From the NCBI GenBank assembly GCA_029940715.1, contig JAPYTU010000033.1:1501-15755 (forward strand): a DNA stretch of 14,255 nucleotides, written 5' to 3'. The DNA comes from Cytophagales bacterium. GTDB lineage: Bacteria > Bacteroidota > Bacteroidia > Cytophagales > MED-G16. The position numbers and the translations under genes are program-made. A model generated the notes under the pieces. It did not search any database and was not told where the DNA came from. It saw only the letters and a list, made by a program, of their open reading frames with translations. Position 1 is the stretch's first letter, and each line of letters starts with the position of its first letter. Below are positions 1 to 7,981 of this stretch, in pieces.

Positions 1-2240
1 CAGCAAGTTTTATTAGTGGAGGAGAAAATGGTGGGTTATACAAATCAATTGATGGTGGAAAATCTTGGAAAAAAATAATCAATGGTCTTGCAAGAGGTAG
101 TAGTGGAATGATTGACATATCAATACACCTAAACAATCCAGATATTATGGTTATGGCATACGAGGCAGATGAAAATTTACCTGAAGATGAGCCAGGAACT
201 GGAGTTTATATTTCATATGATCAAGGTGAGTCTTGGAATCACTTATTAAAGCATGCAGTAAGACCTTTCTATCATGGTCAAATTGAAATAGATCCAATTG
301 ACCCTAACAATATTTATGTTGTCTCTAGAGGATTTATGATTTCAAATGATGGAGGAAAAACATTTTCATCTAGAAAATGGAGAACAGATGGAGGTGATGA
401 CCACGACATGTGGATTGCTCCTTATGATAATAAAATTATGTACTTAGCTACTGACCAAGGTTCACGACTATCTATTGATGGAGGAAATACATGGCTTTCA
501 CATAATAATATGGCTATTGGACAGTATTATGCTATAGGAGTTGATATGAGAGATCCATATTATGTTGGAGGAGGACTTCAAGATAATGGATTATGGATGA
601 CACCGAGCAATAGCAGAGAATATAGAGGAATACTAAATATGCATAGTACATGGATTGCTGAGGGCGATGGTTTTCATACTCAAATTGATCCAAATAACTG
701 GAAAACTGTATATACAGTTAACCATGTTGGATTTGTTGCTAGACAAAATATTGAAACTAGAGAATATACTTTTATAACACCTACTCCTGAGACAATAAAA
801 AATTTTAATGAATTTGTTGATTATGACTATGATGAAACAAGAAATAAATACACTATAGATCCTGGTGAGCATTGGTTCTTTCGTGAAAGACCCGATCGCA
901 CCCTACTTCCTCCACAATTTAGATTTAACTGGAGTAGTCCATTTATTATATCTTCCCATAATTCTAAAAAAGTACTTTTTGGTTCAAATTATCTTTTTCA
1001 ATCATATGATAGAGGTGATACATGGAATATCATAAGTCCTGACTTAACTACTAATGACAAAAAATTAAGAAATACTTCTAATGGTGGAGGTCTAACTAAC
1101 AGCAATACTGGAGGAGAAAATCATTTTACAATTGTTACAATAAGTGATACTCCTATTGATACTACAATAATATGGGCTGGAACAGATGATGGCAATGTAC
1201 AAGTAACTAAAAATAATGGAGAAAATTGGAAAAACGTAAAACTTAACATCAAAAAAATACCTAAAAAAATATGGGTTAGTAGAGTCGAAGCATCTAAACA
1301 TGCGAAAGGAAGAGCATATGTAACATTTGATAACCATAGATTTGATGATAATAGCCCCTATGTTTATGTTACTGAAAACTATGGAGAAACATGGAAAAAT
1401 ATAACCTCGAATCTCCCAAAAGATTATTCAGTTTATGTCATTAAAGAAGATCCAATAAATCCAAACTTACTTTTTGTAGGTACCGAAGAATCAGTATATT
1501 TTTCTTATGATAGAGGATTATCATGGGGAAAATTAGGTTCCCAACTTCCAACTGTAGCTATACATGACTTAGTAATTCACCCAAGAGATGGTGACTTAAT
1601 TGCAGGAACACATGGAAGAAGCATATGGATTCTAGATGATATAAGCCCGCTTAGAAACTTAACTGCAGATAATAAAAATAAATTGTTTGATATAAGAAAA
1701 TCTACCCAATGGATTAGAATAAATTCTGGAAGAAAACAGCCTTATTTTGAATTTAGAGGTAAAAACCCACCATATGGTGCAATTATTAATTTTTTTAGCA
1801 ATTCAAACAAAAAAGGTGAAATATCTATAAGTAATTTGGATGAGACAAATTTTTATTCTAAAGAAATAAATATGATTAAAGGAATTAATAGATTTATTTG
1901 GCCTTTTGCTCTTGAAAGAAATGAAAATGAGTTTAATAACTATAAATTAAAATTTATAGATTTAGTAAAACTTCTACAAAACATTGCAACTGATAAAAAA
2001 AATCTTGAAAAATTTGATTTTAATAACAAAAACTCTTTCAGAGAAATAAATTTACTAAGAAAAAATCTTTTAGATAAGTACGGGATGTATGCTGGAGGAG
2101 AAAAAATATTCGGTGATAAAATTTACAAAAATTTTAATATATCACCAGGCAAATATAAAATAACTATAACCCTAGAGAATCAAGAAGTATTTTCAGATAT
2201 AATAACTGTTAGAGATGATCCAATAAAATTAATTAATTAG
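1..2240 (+). CDS. VPS10/sortilin-like Asp-box beta-propeller protein, 5' truncated
   Basis: The reading frame is open from base 3, so the gene begins upstream of the window; 745 residues are visible. Eight Asp-box (BNR-like, S-x-D/N-x-G-x-[ST]-W) motifs are seen: SIDGGKSW at about bases 36-59, then (counting from the Met at base 108) near residues 36, 79, 122, 299, 367, 422 and 466. These form the blades of a beta-propeller. The stretch HPRDGDLIAGTHGRSIWILD (491-510) and the following GINRFIWPF are typical of bacterial VPS10/sortilin-like proteins often labelled 'glycosyl hydrolase'. The C-terminus (PGKYKITI...FSDIITVRDDP) resembles the family's small Ig-like end domain. Family members usually exceed 1000 residues and are exported, so the signal peptide and first blades are probably off-window. 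The molecular function is not known; glycosidase activity should not be assumed. The 3' end overlaps the convergent S9 peptidase gene by 12 nt. Confidence 0.88.
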   Translation, partial: ASFISGGENGGLYKSIDGGKSWKKIINGLARGSSGMIDISIHLNNPDIMVMAYEADENLPEDEPGTGVYISYDQGESWNHLLKHAVRPFYHGQIEIDPIDPNNIYVVSRGFMISNDGGKTFSSRKWRTDGGDDHDMWIAPYDNKIMYLATDQGSRLSIDGGNTWLSHNNMAIGQYYAIGVDMRDPYYVGGGLQDNGLWMTPSNSREYRGILNMHSTWIAEGDGFHTQIDPNNWKTVYTVNHVGFVARQNIETREYTFITPTPETIKNFNEFVDYDYDETRNKYTIDPGEHWFFRERPDRTLLPPQFRFNWSSPFIISSHNSKKVLFGSNYLFQSYDRGDTWNIISPDLTTNDKKLRNTSNGGGLTNSNTGGENHFTIVTISDTPIDTTIIWAGTDDGNVQVTKNNGENWKNVKLNIKKIPKKIWVSRVEASKHAKGRAYVTFDNHRFDDNSPYVYVTENYGETWKNITSNLPKDYSVYVIKEDPINPNLLFVGTEESVYFSYDRGLSWGKLGSQLPTVAIHDLVIHPRDGDLIAGTHGRSIWILDDISPLRNLTADNKNKLFDIRKSTQWIRINSGRKQPYFEFRGKNPPYGAIINFFSNSNKKGEISISNLDETNFYSKEINMIKGINRFIWPFALERNENEFNNYKLKFIDLVKLLQNIATDKKNLEKFDFNNKNSFREINLLRKNLLDKYGMYAGGEKIFGDKIYKNFNISPGKYKITITLENQEVFSDIITVRDDPIKLIN

Positions 2241-4331
2241 ACCTTTAGAAAGTCTAATTAAAAAATCAGCAGTAGATTTATTTACTTTCATCTGATTATC
2301 AAACTTCATAAAATGATGAGTATCATCAACTATAACAATTGTTTCCATGTAGACATCTTTTTTTCTTAATCTTTGCACAAGATCTGTACTCTGTCTAAAA
2401 TCTACATTCCTATCATCATCTGCATGAATAATTAAAACAGGAGATTTCCAAGTATTCACATTTGATACAGGTGAAGATTTCCAAGCAGTCCTTCTACCCA
2501 AATCATAATCAGCAGCTTTTTCATAATAATGATTATTTAGATAACTATATCTTGTCCTATCATGAACACCATGAATATCAACACCCCCAGCAAAAATATC
2601 AGAATTTCTTCCCAGTGCCATAGCTGTTAAATATCCCCCATAACTTCCCCCATAAACATATATTCTATCAGCATCAACATTAAATTGTTTCCTCAACCAT
2701 AACCCTGCAGCTTTAATATCTTTATATTCTGACGCACCTCTTGTTCCACCATCTACAGGATTATGAAACTCATATCCATAACCTATACCTAACCTATAAT
2801 TAACGGATATAACTACAAAACCTTGATCCGCAAGATATTGATTTAAAGCATATGCATTTGAATAATAAGACGAATAATGCCATCCTAGAAGCATTTGTCT
2901 AGGTGGACCACCATGAATATATATGATTGCTGGTTTATTATCTTTACCATCTTCTTTTTCAAATTTAGTTGCGTGAATTAATACGCCGTCAATAGATTTA
3001 AATTTAACTTGCTTTGGGATAACCATTTTATCTAAAGGAAAATCATTTGGAATTCTTTCTTCAGCAAGAACATTAATATTACCATCCTCTAAATTCATTA
3101 TTGTTGGAAGAGGCGGTCTAGAAGAAGTAGCGCTAATATACGCAACTGTAGAATTATCACCTGTAATTAAAGGAGTCCATTCTAATCCATCCCCCTCATC
3201 TAAAACTTCCAAATCAGGTTTATCAACAGATACTTTTACAATATGTCTTCTATCAATATCATATTTGTCCTTACCCGTATTAGCAGTAAAAACTATAAAT
3301 TTTTTATTAGGAGATAATTTTATGTATTCACACATAAATTTACCTGGAGTGAGTAAAAGTTCTTCTCCCCCATCTTCAGGAATTGAATATAAATGAGGCC
3401 ATCCATCATGATAGGATAAGAAAACTATTCTATTCGAAGCCCAATGCAAATTTGTTCCTCCATGAGTTCTTGGAATTGATCCTCTTAGCGTTTTAGGTGG
3501 TTCCCATAATACTTTAGATCCTAATGAAATTATATCTCCCTTTACAATTTTCCAAGGAATATGTCTTCCTCCTAATATCGGATTAGGTTTACCTGCTGTA
3601 CCTGGTTGTCTAATAAAAACGATTTCATTTCCATCAGGTGACCACCTTGGGGAAGAATCCTTATCATACGAAGGATCTAACCATTTTAAAGGAACATTTT
3701 CGTTCTCATAAATTCCAATAAATGATCTATCACCCCTATTTGATCTAAAAGCAATTTTTTTTCCATCTGGTGACCAAACCTGTGAACCATTTGTCCCCCT
3801 AGAATGAAAAAGTTTTGTTGGTTCACCCCCTCCATCAATAGGAGAAACCCATATTTGGCCTGATTTGATAAAAGCAATTTTATCGCTGTTTGGAGAAATA
3901 ACAGCTCCTGTACCTTCATCTATAAGTATTGGATTTCCTCCATTAAAAGGTACAGACCAAATTTGTACTTTAGGTGGAAAAGGGTCAAATGTAGGATTTA
4001 CTGGTAATTCATCATCCCAATTAGATCCAAAATCGCCGCCTCTTATATAAATGACCCAATTACCATCTGCAGAAATTGAAACACTTGATAACTCCTGTCC
4101 TGTATCTTCCATATAACTAGTCAGTTTTCTAGAAACATATTTAGGCCCTTCGGCAACATAGATATTTCTTAATCCCTCCTCGTCAAACGCCCAAGCTATT
4201 CGTGATGACTTCAATGAGCCAGTCAACTCATTTGGAAAAGGGTACGACTTAATCTGATCTAAAGTAAAATTCTGTGATTGTATAGTTAAGACAAAAAAGA
4301 AAAAAAATAATGATAGGCTAATCTGTTTCAT
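2229..4331 (-). CDS. Exported S9 family (prolyl oligopeptidase-type) serine peptidase with TolB-like propeller
   Basis: A 700-residue protein with a signal peptide (residues 1-20, phenylalanine-rich core, ending TIQSQ). Residues about 80-420 carry WD40-like/PD40 repeats: ISPNSDKIAFI (145-155), WSPDGKKIAFRSNRG (186-200), WSPDGNEIVFI (230-240), LSPNKKFIVFTAN (339-351). These form the propeller that restricts entry of substrates to short peptides. Residues about 440-700 are the alpha/beta-hydrolase domain with HGGPP (473-477), nucleophile Ser563 in GGSYGGY, probable Asp640 in HADDDRNV and His672 in DDTHHF. The triad and length are complete for dipeptidyl- or acylaminoacyl-peptidase-like S9 enzymes; exact specificity cannot be read from sequence. 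It should act in the periplasm or at the surface. The ATG lies 14 nt inside the 3' end of the preceding membrane-protein gene, suggesting coupling within one operon with the S10 peptidase. Confidence 0.93.
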   Translation of the reverse strand: MKQISLSLFFFFFVLTIQSQNFTLDQIKSYPFPNELTGSLKSSRIAWAFDEEGLRNIYVAEGPKYVSRKLTSYMEDTGQELSSVSISADGNWVIYIRGGDFGSNWDDELPVNPTFDPFPPKVQIWSVPFNGGNPILIDEGTGAVISPNSDKIAFIKSGQIWVSPIDGGGEPTKLFHSRGTNGSQVWSPDGKKIAFRSNRGDRSFIGIYENENVPLKWLDPSYDKDSSPRWSPDGNEIVFIRQPGTAGKPNPILGGRHIPWKIVKGDIISLGSKVLWEPPKTLRGSIPRTHGGTNLHWASNRIVFLSYHDGWPHLYSIPEDGGEELLLTPGKFMCEYIKLSPNKKFIVFTANTGKDKYDIDRRHIVKVSVDKPDLEVLDEGDGLEWTPLITGDNSTVAYISATSSRPPLPTIMNLEDGNINVLAEERIPNDFPLDKMVIPKQVKFKSIDGVLIHATKFEKEDGKDNKPAIIYIHGGPPRQMLLGWHYSSYYSNAYALNQYLADQGFVVISVNYRLGIGYGYEFHNPVDGGTRGASEYKDIKAAGLWLRKQFNVDADRIYVYGGSYGGYLTAMALGRNSDIFAGGVDIHGVHDRTRYSYLNNHYYEKAADYDLGRRTAWKSSPVSNVNTWKSPVLIIHADDDRNVDFRQSTDLVQRLRKKDVYMETIVIVDDTHHFMKFDNQMKVNKSTADFLIRLSKGLIN

Positions 4332-4767
4332 TCCATGAAATATTTATATGAGCATACAAACTAATAATGAATAAAATCAAAGCAGCCCACATCACATATA
4401 TAAAGTGAGAGTTAGGAATCCAATTATATGCAACTATTAAATTAACTATCAATAAGCTTCCTAAAACACAATATATCCGTGTCCTTACAAATGGAATTTT
4501 TAATGTTTTTTCTGAAGAAAAAGCAAGTAAAAACATACCTATTCCTACAACATATAAACCCAAAAATCGATATATCTGAGTTAAATAACCAGATAGTGTA
4601 AAGTTCTCATCTACAGATAAAAGATCCGTAAATGTCATATGTAATCTTTCCTCATTTGCAACCTGATCTAACATCCAAGGTTCATCAGATATCATCCATC
4701 TAATTCCAGAAATAATTAATGCAAGACTTATTAAAACAAGAGGAATTCTTAACATATTTTTTTTCAT
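4318..4767 (-). CDS. Small four-helix membrane protein, unknown function
   Basis: A 149-residue protein with four hydrophobic segments at about residues 6-23, 67-85, 100-116 and 121-141, and no recognised catalytic motif. The loop between helices 1 and 2 (about 25-62) is the longest and is acidic. I do not recognise the family; a DUF4345-like or generic inner-membrane protein is possible. The start is ATG at 4767, 6 nt after the stop of the S10 peptidase gene; a second Met at residue 5 is an alternative start. The 3' end overlaps the S9 peptidase start by 14 nt. It is therefore sandwiched between two exported serine peptidases, which argues for joint expression but does not prove a functional link. 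It has the same length and helix count as the protein at 6302-6751. Confidence 0.75.
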   Translation of the reverse strand: MKKNMLRIPLVLISLALIISGIRWMISDEPWMLDQVANEERLHMTFTDLLSVDENFTLSGYLTQIYRFLGLYVVGIGMFLLAFSSEKTLKIPFVRTRIYCVLGSLLIVNLIVAYNWIPNSHFIYVMWAALILFIISLYAHINISWNETD

Positions 4768-4773
4768 ATTGAT

Positions 4774-6240
4774 TTAATATTTAGCTGAACCTTTTGGAGT
4801 TGTTTTAATAATAAATTCTCTTATATCATCATTTGAATTCTTCAAATCTTCTTTTCTAAGATACATCATATGACCACTTCTATATCCTTTAAAAGATAAT
4901 CTATCTTTCATTTTACCACTGGGATCAATATTCCACATTGTATATTTAGCATTGAAATAATCTGTAGCTCCATCATAGTAACCAGACTGAATAAAAACAT
5001 GCATATAAGGGTTTTTTGCCATTGCATGTCTTAAATCTTCACCCGTAGTATTATTAGATCTATCCCATGGCCTCACATTACCCCACACATTGTATTTCAT
5101 ATTAGTTTCAAATTTTAATTCTTCTTTTAAATAATGATTCATTGCGGGAGTAAAAGAATGATCCCAAGCTGCCATAGCAGGATCATGATCATATCTTATA
5201 CCAGCATCAGTCTTATCTATTCCTTTATATCTAGAATCTAATCGACCAATTGTTAAACCATCTTCATATAATAATTTTTTCCAAAAATATGAGGTAGGAA
5301 CATCTAAATTATAGTCTAAATAATCCTTAGCAGACAAACCAGAATATCTAGATGCAATTACAGCTACATCATTTTTTTCAGAATCACTTAGAAAACTACC
5401 TTTTGCTATCGCAGGTATAAACTTTTCAATTGTATACTTTTCTATTTCAGGTAATATATCATCTAAATCTCGAGATAAAAGATCATCATCTAAAGCTTTG
5501 TGGTACCAAGCTGTAGCAGCATAATATGGAAGTGTTAATGCAGCAGAAACAGGTCCGTCTCTATCAATACCTAATCCAGTAGGCGAAACAAGTACAACAC
5601 CGTTTATATACATTGTTTGTGCCCTCTGTAATTCTAAGGATAGACCCGAGCAACGAGGAGTTCCATAACTCTCCCCAATAAGATACTTTGGAGAAACCCA
5701 TAGCTTATATTTATTAACAAAATCATTTATCCATTTAGCTAAGTATTTAATATCTGAGTTAACTCCAAAAAAATTAGCTCTATCATAATCTTTATCCAAT
5801 ATTCTTGATAAACCAACATTAACAGGATTAATGTATACAATATCAGCAACATCAATTATTGAATGAGGATTTTCTTTAAATCCATACGGTTGGACTGGAT
5901 TTCCTTCATCATCTATATTTAAAGTTCTTGGACTTGTATACCCCATATGCATCCATATTGATGCAGCTCCTGGACCTCCATTAAAAGAAAAAAAGATTGG
6001 TCTTTTTTCAATGCTTCTAATATCTGATCTTTTATAATAGGTATAAAATAAGGTAGCTACAGCCTTATCTTCATCACTCCATACAGGCAGAGTTCCTGCA
6101 GTTGCAGTATACGGAATTCTACTTCCCTTTACAGTAACATAATGACTAGTAGTAACACTTCTTTCGGGTTCGATTGATCTAGTTTGAGAAAAAGCACAAA
6201 AATATGAGCTGATAAATAATAATAGTATAAAATTTTTCAT
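4774..6240 (-). CDS. Exported S10 family serine carboxypeptidase
   Basis: A 488-residue protein with a signal peptide (residues 1-19, MKNFILLLF... ending AFSQ). S10 hallmarks are all present: FSFNGGPGAAS (84-94, the oxyanion-hole segment), nucleophile Ser191 in GESYGTPR, probable catalytic Asp423 in SGYYDGATD, and His457 in YRSGHMMY. Family members remove C-terminal residues from peptides, usually at acidic pH; bacterial S10 proteins of this length are exported. Cys15 lies in the signal peptide but is not in a lipobox, so soluble periplasmic or secreted location is more likely than a lipoprotein. The gene starts 17 nt after a perfect 10-bp hairpin and has no Shine-Dalgarno sequence. It is followed after 6 nt by a membrane-protein gene and then by the S9 peptidase, making a peptide-degradation operon. 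Specificity is inferred only at family level. Confidence 0.93.
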   Translation of the reverse strand: MKNFILLLFISSYFCAFSQTRSIEPERSVTTSHYVTVKGSRIPYTATAGTLPVWSDEDKAVATLFYTYYKRSDIRSIEKRPIFFSFNGGPGAASIWMHMGYTSPRTLNIDDEGNPVQPYGFKENPHSIIDVADIVYINPVNVGLSRILDKDYDRANFFGVNSDIKYLAKWINDFVNKYKLWVSPKYLIGESYGTPRCSGLSLELQRAQTMYINGVVLVSPTGLGIDRDGPVSAALTLPYYAATAWYHKALDDDLLSRDLDDILPEIEKYTIEKFIPAIAKGSFLSDSEKNDVAVIASRYSGLSAKDYLDYNLDVPTSYFWKKLLYEDGLTIGRLDSRYKGIDKTDAGIRYDHDPAMAAWDHSFTPAMNHYLKEELKFETNMKYNVWGNVRPWDRSNNTTGEDLRHAMAKNPYMHVFIQSGYYDGATDYFNAKYTMWNIDPSGKMKDRLSFKGYRSGHMMYLRKEDLKNSNDDIREFIIKTTPKGSAKY

Positions 6241-6257
6241 GGGTTAATAAAATTTAA

Positions 6258-6282
6258 AAGGCCTAAAATATGTTTAGGCCTT
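6258..6282 (-). terminator. Hairpin terminator between membrane-protein and S10 peptidase genes
   Basis: A perfect 10-bp inverted repeat, AAGGCCTAAA (6258-6267) and TTTAGGCCTT (6273-6282), with a 5-nt loop. Read on the minus strand it is followed by a T-rich run (TTAAATTTTATT), which fits an intrinsic terminator for the gene at 6302-6751. It ends 17 nt before the S10 peptidase ATG, so it could also act as a leader hairpin or attenuator for that operon. Confidence 0.7.
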
Positions 6283-6301
6283 AAGATAATAAATAGTTTA
6301 T

Positions 6302-6751
6302 TTATTTCCACGAAATACCCTCACCAGTAAATCTTCTATACATCAAATAAAGCATAGAAAGTGAAATTACAAGATGATAATATCCAAACTGTTGCGCTAC
6401 ACCAAAATCCAAACATAATATAACATAAGCAGATCCTAAATTAATTGCCAATATAGCAAGTCCAATTTTAGTTGCAAGTGCGACAGCTGCTTTATTATCC
6501 ATTCCATAATCATTATTATCTGGTCTGGTTAATAAAAATTGTGCGATAAACGTACAAATTAATGTTAAAGTATATGGTGATGAAGTAGCAGGATCCATAT
6601 ATCTCATTGTCTCACCTATAATAGGTAATAAACTGAAATAACAAACACCACTTAAAAATAATTTTCTATCCATTTTAAATGCACCATAAGCAGATAAAAG
6701 AGCCAAAAGTCCTCCAACACCAGTAAATATTAATGTCATTGTTTCATCCAT
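6302..6751 (-). CDS. Small four-helix membrane protein, unknown function
   Basis: A 149-residue hydrophobic protein with predicted membrane segments at about residues 6-24, 31-47, 60-75 and 92-112, and a possible further one at about 122-139. A short hydrophilic loop (RPDNNDYGMDNK, about 76-87) lies in the middle. There is no signal peptide beyond the first helix and no recognisable catalytic motif, and I cannot name the family. The start is ATG at 6751; Met5 is an alternative. The gene is the first of the minus-strand block and is cut off from the S10 peptidase downstream by a strong hairpin, so it may be a separate transcript. A divergent 165-nt region separates it from the LACTB-like gene. 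It matches the membrane protein at 4318-4767 in length, and both end in a segment containing Ile-Ser-Trp, but clear homology is not visible by eye. Confidence 0.72.
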   Translation of the reverse strand: MDETMTLIFTGVGGLLALLSAYGAFKMDRKLFLSGVCYFSLLPIIGETMRYMDPATSSPYTLTLICTFIAQFLLTRPDNNDYGMDNKAAVALATKIGLAILAINLGSAYVILCLDFGVAQQFGYYHLVISLSMLYLMYRRFTGEGISWK

Positions 6752-6916
6752 AATTCAAATATGATTTAGTTAAAGTTATTTAATATCAAAATTGCCAGTT
6801 AATATTAAAAAGATAAATATAGATAGAATTCTTTCATGAAAAAATTTACGATTATTAAGGTTGTCTTAATTATTGTGATTATAATTAATATAAATAAAAA
6901 CTATTTACCTTTTTTT
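6752..6916. other. Divergent intergenic region (165 nt)
   Basis: The longest gene-free stretch in the window, between the minus-strand membrane-protein gene and the plus-strand LACTB-like lipoprotein gene. It must hold the promoters for both. It is very AT-rich. TTAATAT occurs twice (6780-6786 and 6799-6805), and a TATAAT is present at 6880-6885 without a well-spaced -35 element. From 6836 the region is also open in frame with the lipoprotein gene and could encode a 27-residue hydrophobic N-terminal extension. No RNA gene or riboswitch was recognised. Confidence 0.5.
6756..6790 (-). promoter_or_regulatory. Candidate Bacteroidota-type promoter for the 6302-6751 gene
   Basis: On the minus strand, TTTG (plus 6787-6790) is followed after 23 nt by CATATTTG (plus 6756-6763). 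This matches the Bacteroidota -33 TTTG / -7 TAnnTTTG consensus with one mismatch. The -7 element ends only 4 nt before the ATG, so the transcript would be leaderless or nearly so. AT-rich sequence makes chance matches common. Confidence 0.25.
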
Positions 6917-7981
6917 ATGAAAAAATATACATTCATTTTCATTACACTTATAGCATTTGGATGTACAATAGAAAATATTGACCCAAATGAAAAGAAAGTA
7001 AATAGTCTGATAGCTGAAATTATTGATTCTAATAATTTACCTGGATTGTCCGTTTCTGTAATGAAAAATGATGAAATAGTATATTCAAAAGGATTCGGTT
7101 ATGCTGACATTGAAAGTAAAACTCAAATTATTCCTTCATCAACAAAATTTCGAATAGGAAGCTTTTCAAAAACATTAACGGCTAGTGCTCTAATGAAACT
7201 GGTTGAAAACAACAAATTAAATTTAGATGAAAGTGTACTTACTTATGTTCCCGAATTTCCTGAAAAAAATTGGAATTTTAGTCTAAGACAAATGGGAGGA
7301 CATTTATCAGGAATTAGACATTATAAAGGAAGCGAATTTTATATAAATAAAAATTATGAAAATGTTATTGATGCTCTGAATATTTTTAAAGATGATCCTC
7401 TATTACATGAACCAGGAACAAAATATTATTATTCTACACATGCGTGGACTTTAATTAGTGCCGCAATAGAAAAAGCATCTGAAACCCCATTCTTAGAATA
7501 TATGTATAAAAATGTTTTTGAACCTCTTGGAATGACAAACACATATGCTGAAACTATAAATCTTAATATAAAAAATAAAGTTACTTACTACAAAAAAGAT
7601 AATTCTGGAGATATCAAAATTGAACCCGAAGTAAATAATAGTTGGAAATGGGCAGGAGGAGGATTTATTTCTACTACAGAAGATATTGCTAATTTTTTGT
7701 ATAGTCATTCAAAATCAGGATACTTAACTGATGAAAGTTTAAATATTCTTATGAGTCCTCAAAAAACTGCTAATGCTGGTACAACTAATTATGGTATTGG
7801 ATGGAGAAAAAGATATGGAAATAATAACGAAGTGCTTTATGGCCATACAGGTGGTTCAGCAGGAGGAACAACATATGCATTCATAGCAATTGACTATAAC
7901 GTCATAGTAGTAATAACATCTAATTTAAGCGATGCATCATTTGGTAATTTACCAAATGATATATTTGAAATATATAATTAA
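6917..7981 (+). CDS. LACTB-like serine hydrolase (beta-lactamase/S12 fold), probable lipoprotein
   Basis: A 354-residue protein from the ATG at 6917. This start is preferred over an in-frame ATG at 6836 because it directly opens a lipoprotein signal peptide (MKKYTFIFITLIAFG, Cys16). Serine-hydrolase motifs are S82-F-S-K85 (SxxK), Y172-S-T174 in place of the usual Y-x-N, and H310-T-G-G313 in place of KTG. The pattern HLSGIRHY (129-136), EPGTKYYYST (165-174) and WKWAGGGFIST (243-252) resembles, from memory, animal mitochondrial LACTB and its bacterial relatives. LACTB-family enzymes act as peptidases, so periplasmic peptide or D-amino-acid peptide hydrolysis is likelier than antibiotic resistance. 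It is first in a plus-strand trio, and its TAA overlaps the next ATG by one base. Substrate is not determinable here. Confidence 0.88.
   Translation: MKKYTFIFITLIAFGCTIENIDPNEKKVNSLIAEIIDSNNLPGLSVSVMKNDEIVYSKGFGYADIESKTQIIPSSTKFRIGSFSKTLTASALMKLVENNKLNLDESVLTYVPEFPEKNWNFSLRQMGGHLSGIRHYKGSEFYINKNYENVIDALNIFKDDPLLHEPGTKYYYSTHAWTLISAAIEKASETPFLEYMYKNVFEPLGMTNTYAETINLNIKNKVTYYKKDNSGDIKIEPEVNNSWKWAGGGFISTTEDIANFLYSHSKSGYLTDESLNILMSPQKTANAGTTNYGIGWRKRYGNNNEVLYGHTGGSAGGTTYAFIAIDYNVIVVITSNLSDASFGNLPNDIFEIYN

Noticed and set aside
633..872. Minus-strand open frame inside the VPS10-like gene
   Set aside because: Low-complexity, Ile/Phe/Ser-rich translation antisense to a clear Asp-box coding region; no motif, no start context.
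1092..1337. Minus-strand open frame rich in Cys, Tyr and Phe
   Set aside because: Composition is that of antisense translation of Asp-box codons; the plus strand is well supported.
3686..4050. Alternative-frame open frames on both strands inside the S9 peptidase gene
   Set aside because: They overlap the TolB-like propeller coding region and show no independent protein features.
6780..6805. Direct repeat TTAATAT twice as an operator or attachment site
   Set aside because: Seven AT-only bases with 19-nt periodicity are not distinguishable from background, and no integrase or mobile gene is nearby.
6880..6885. TATAAT as a -10 box for the LACTB-like gene
   Set aside because: The nearest TTG-type box (TTGTCT, 6861-6866) is only 13 nt away, and such hexamers are frequent in this AT-rich gap.
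6917..7981. Antibiotic-resistance beta-lactamase
   Set aside because: The SxxK fold is shared, but the Y-S-T and H-T-G-G motifs and LACTB-like stretches point to a peptidase-type serine hydrolase.
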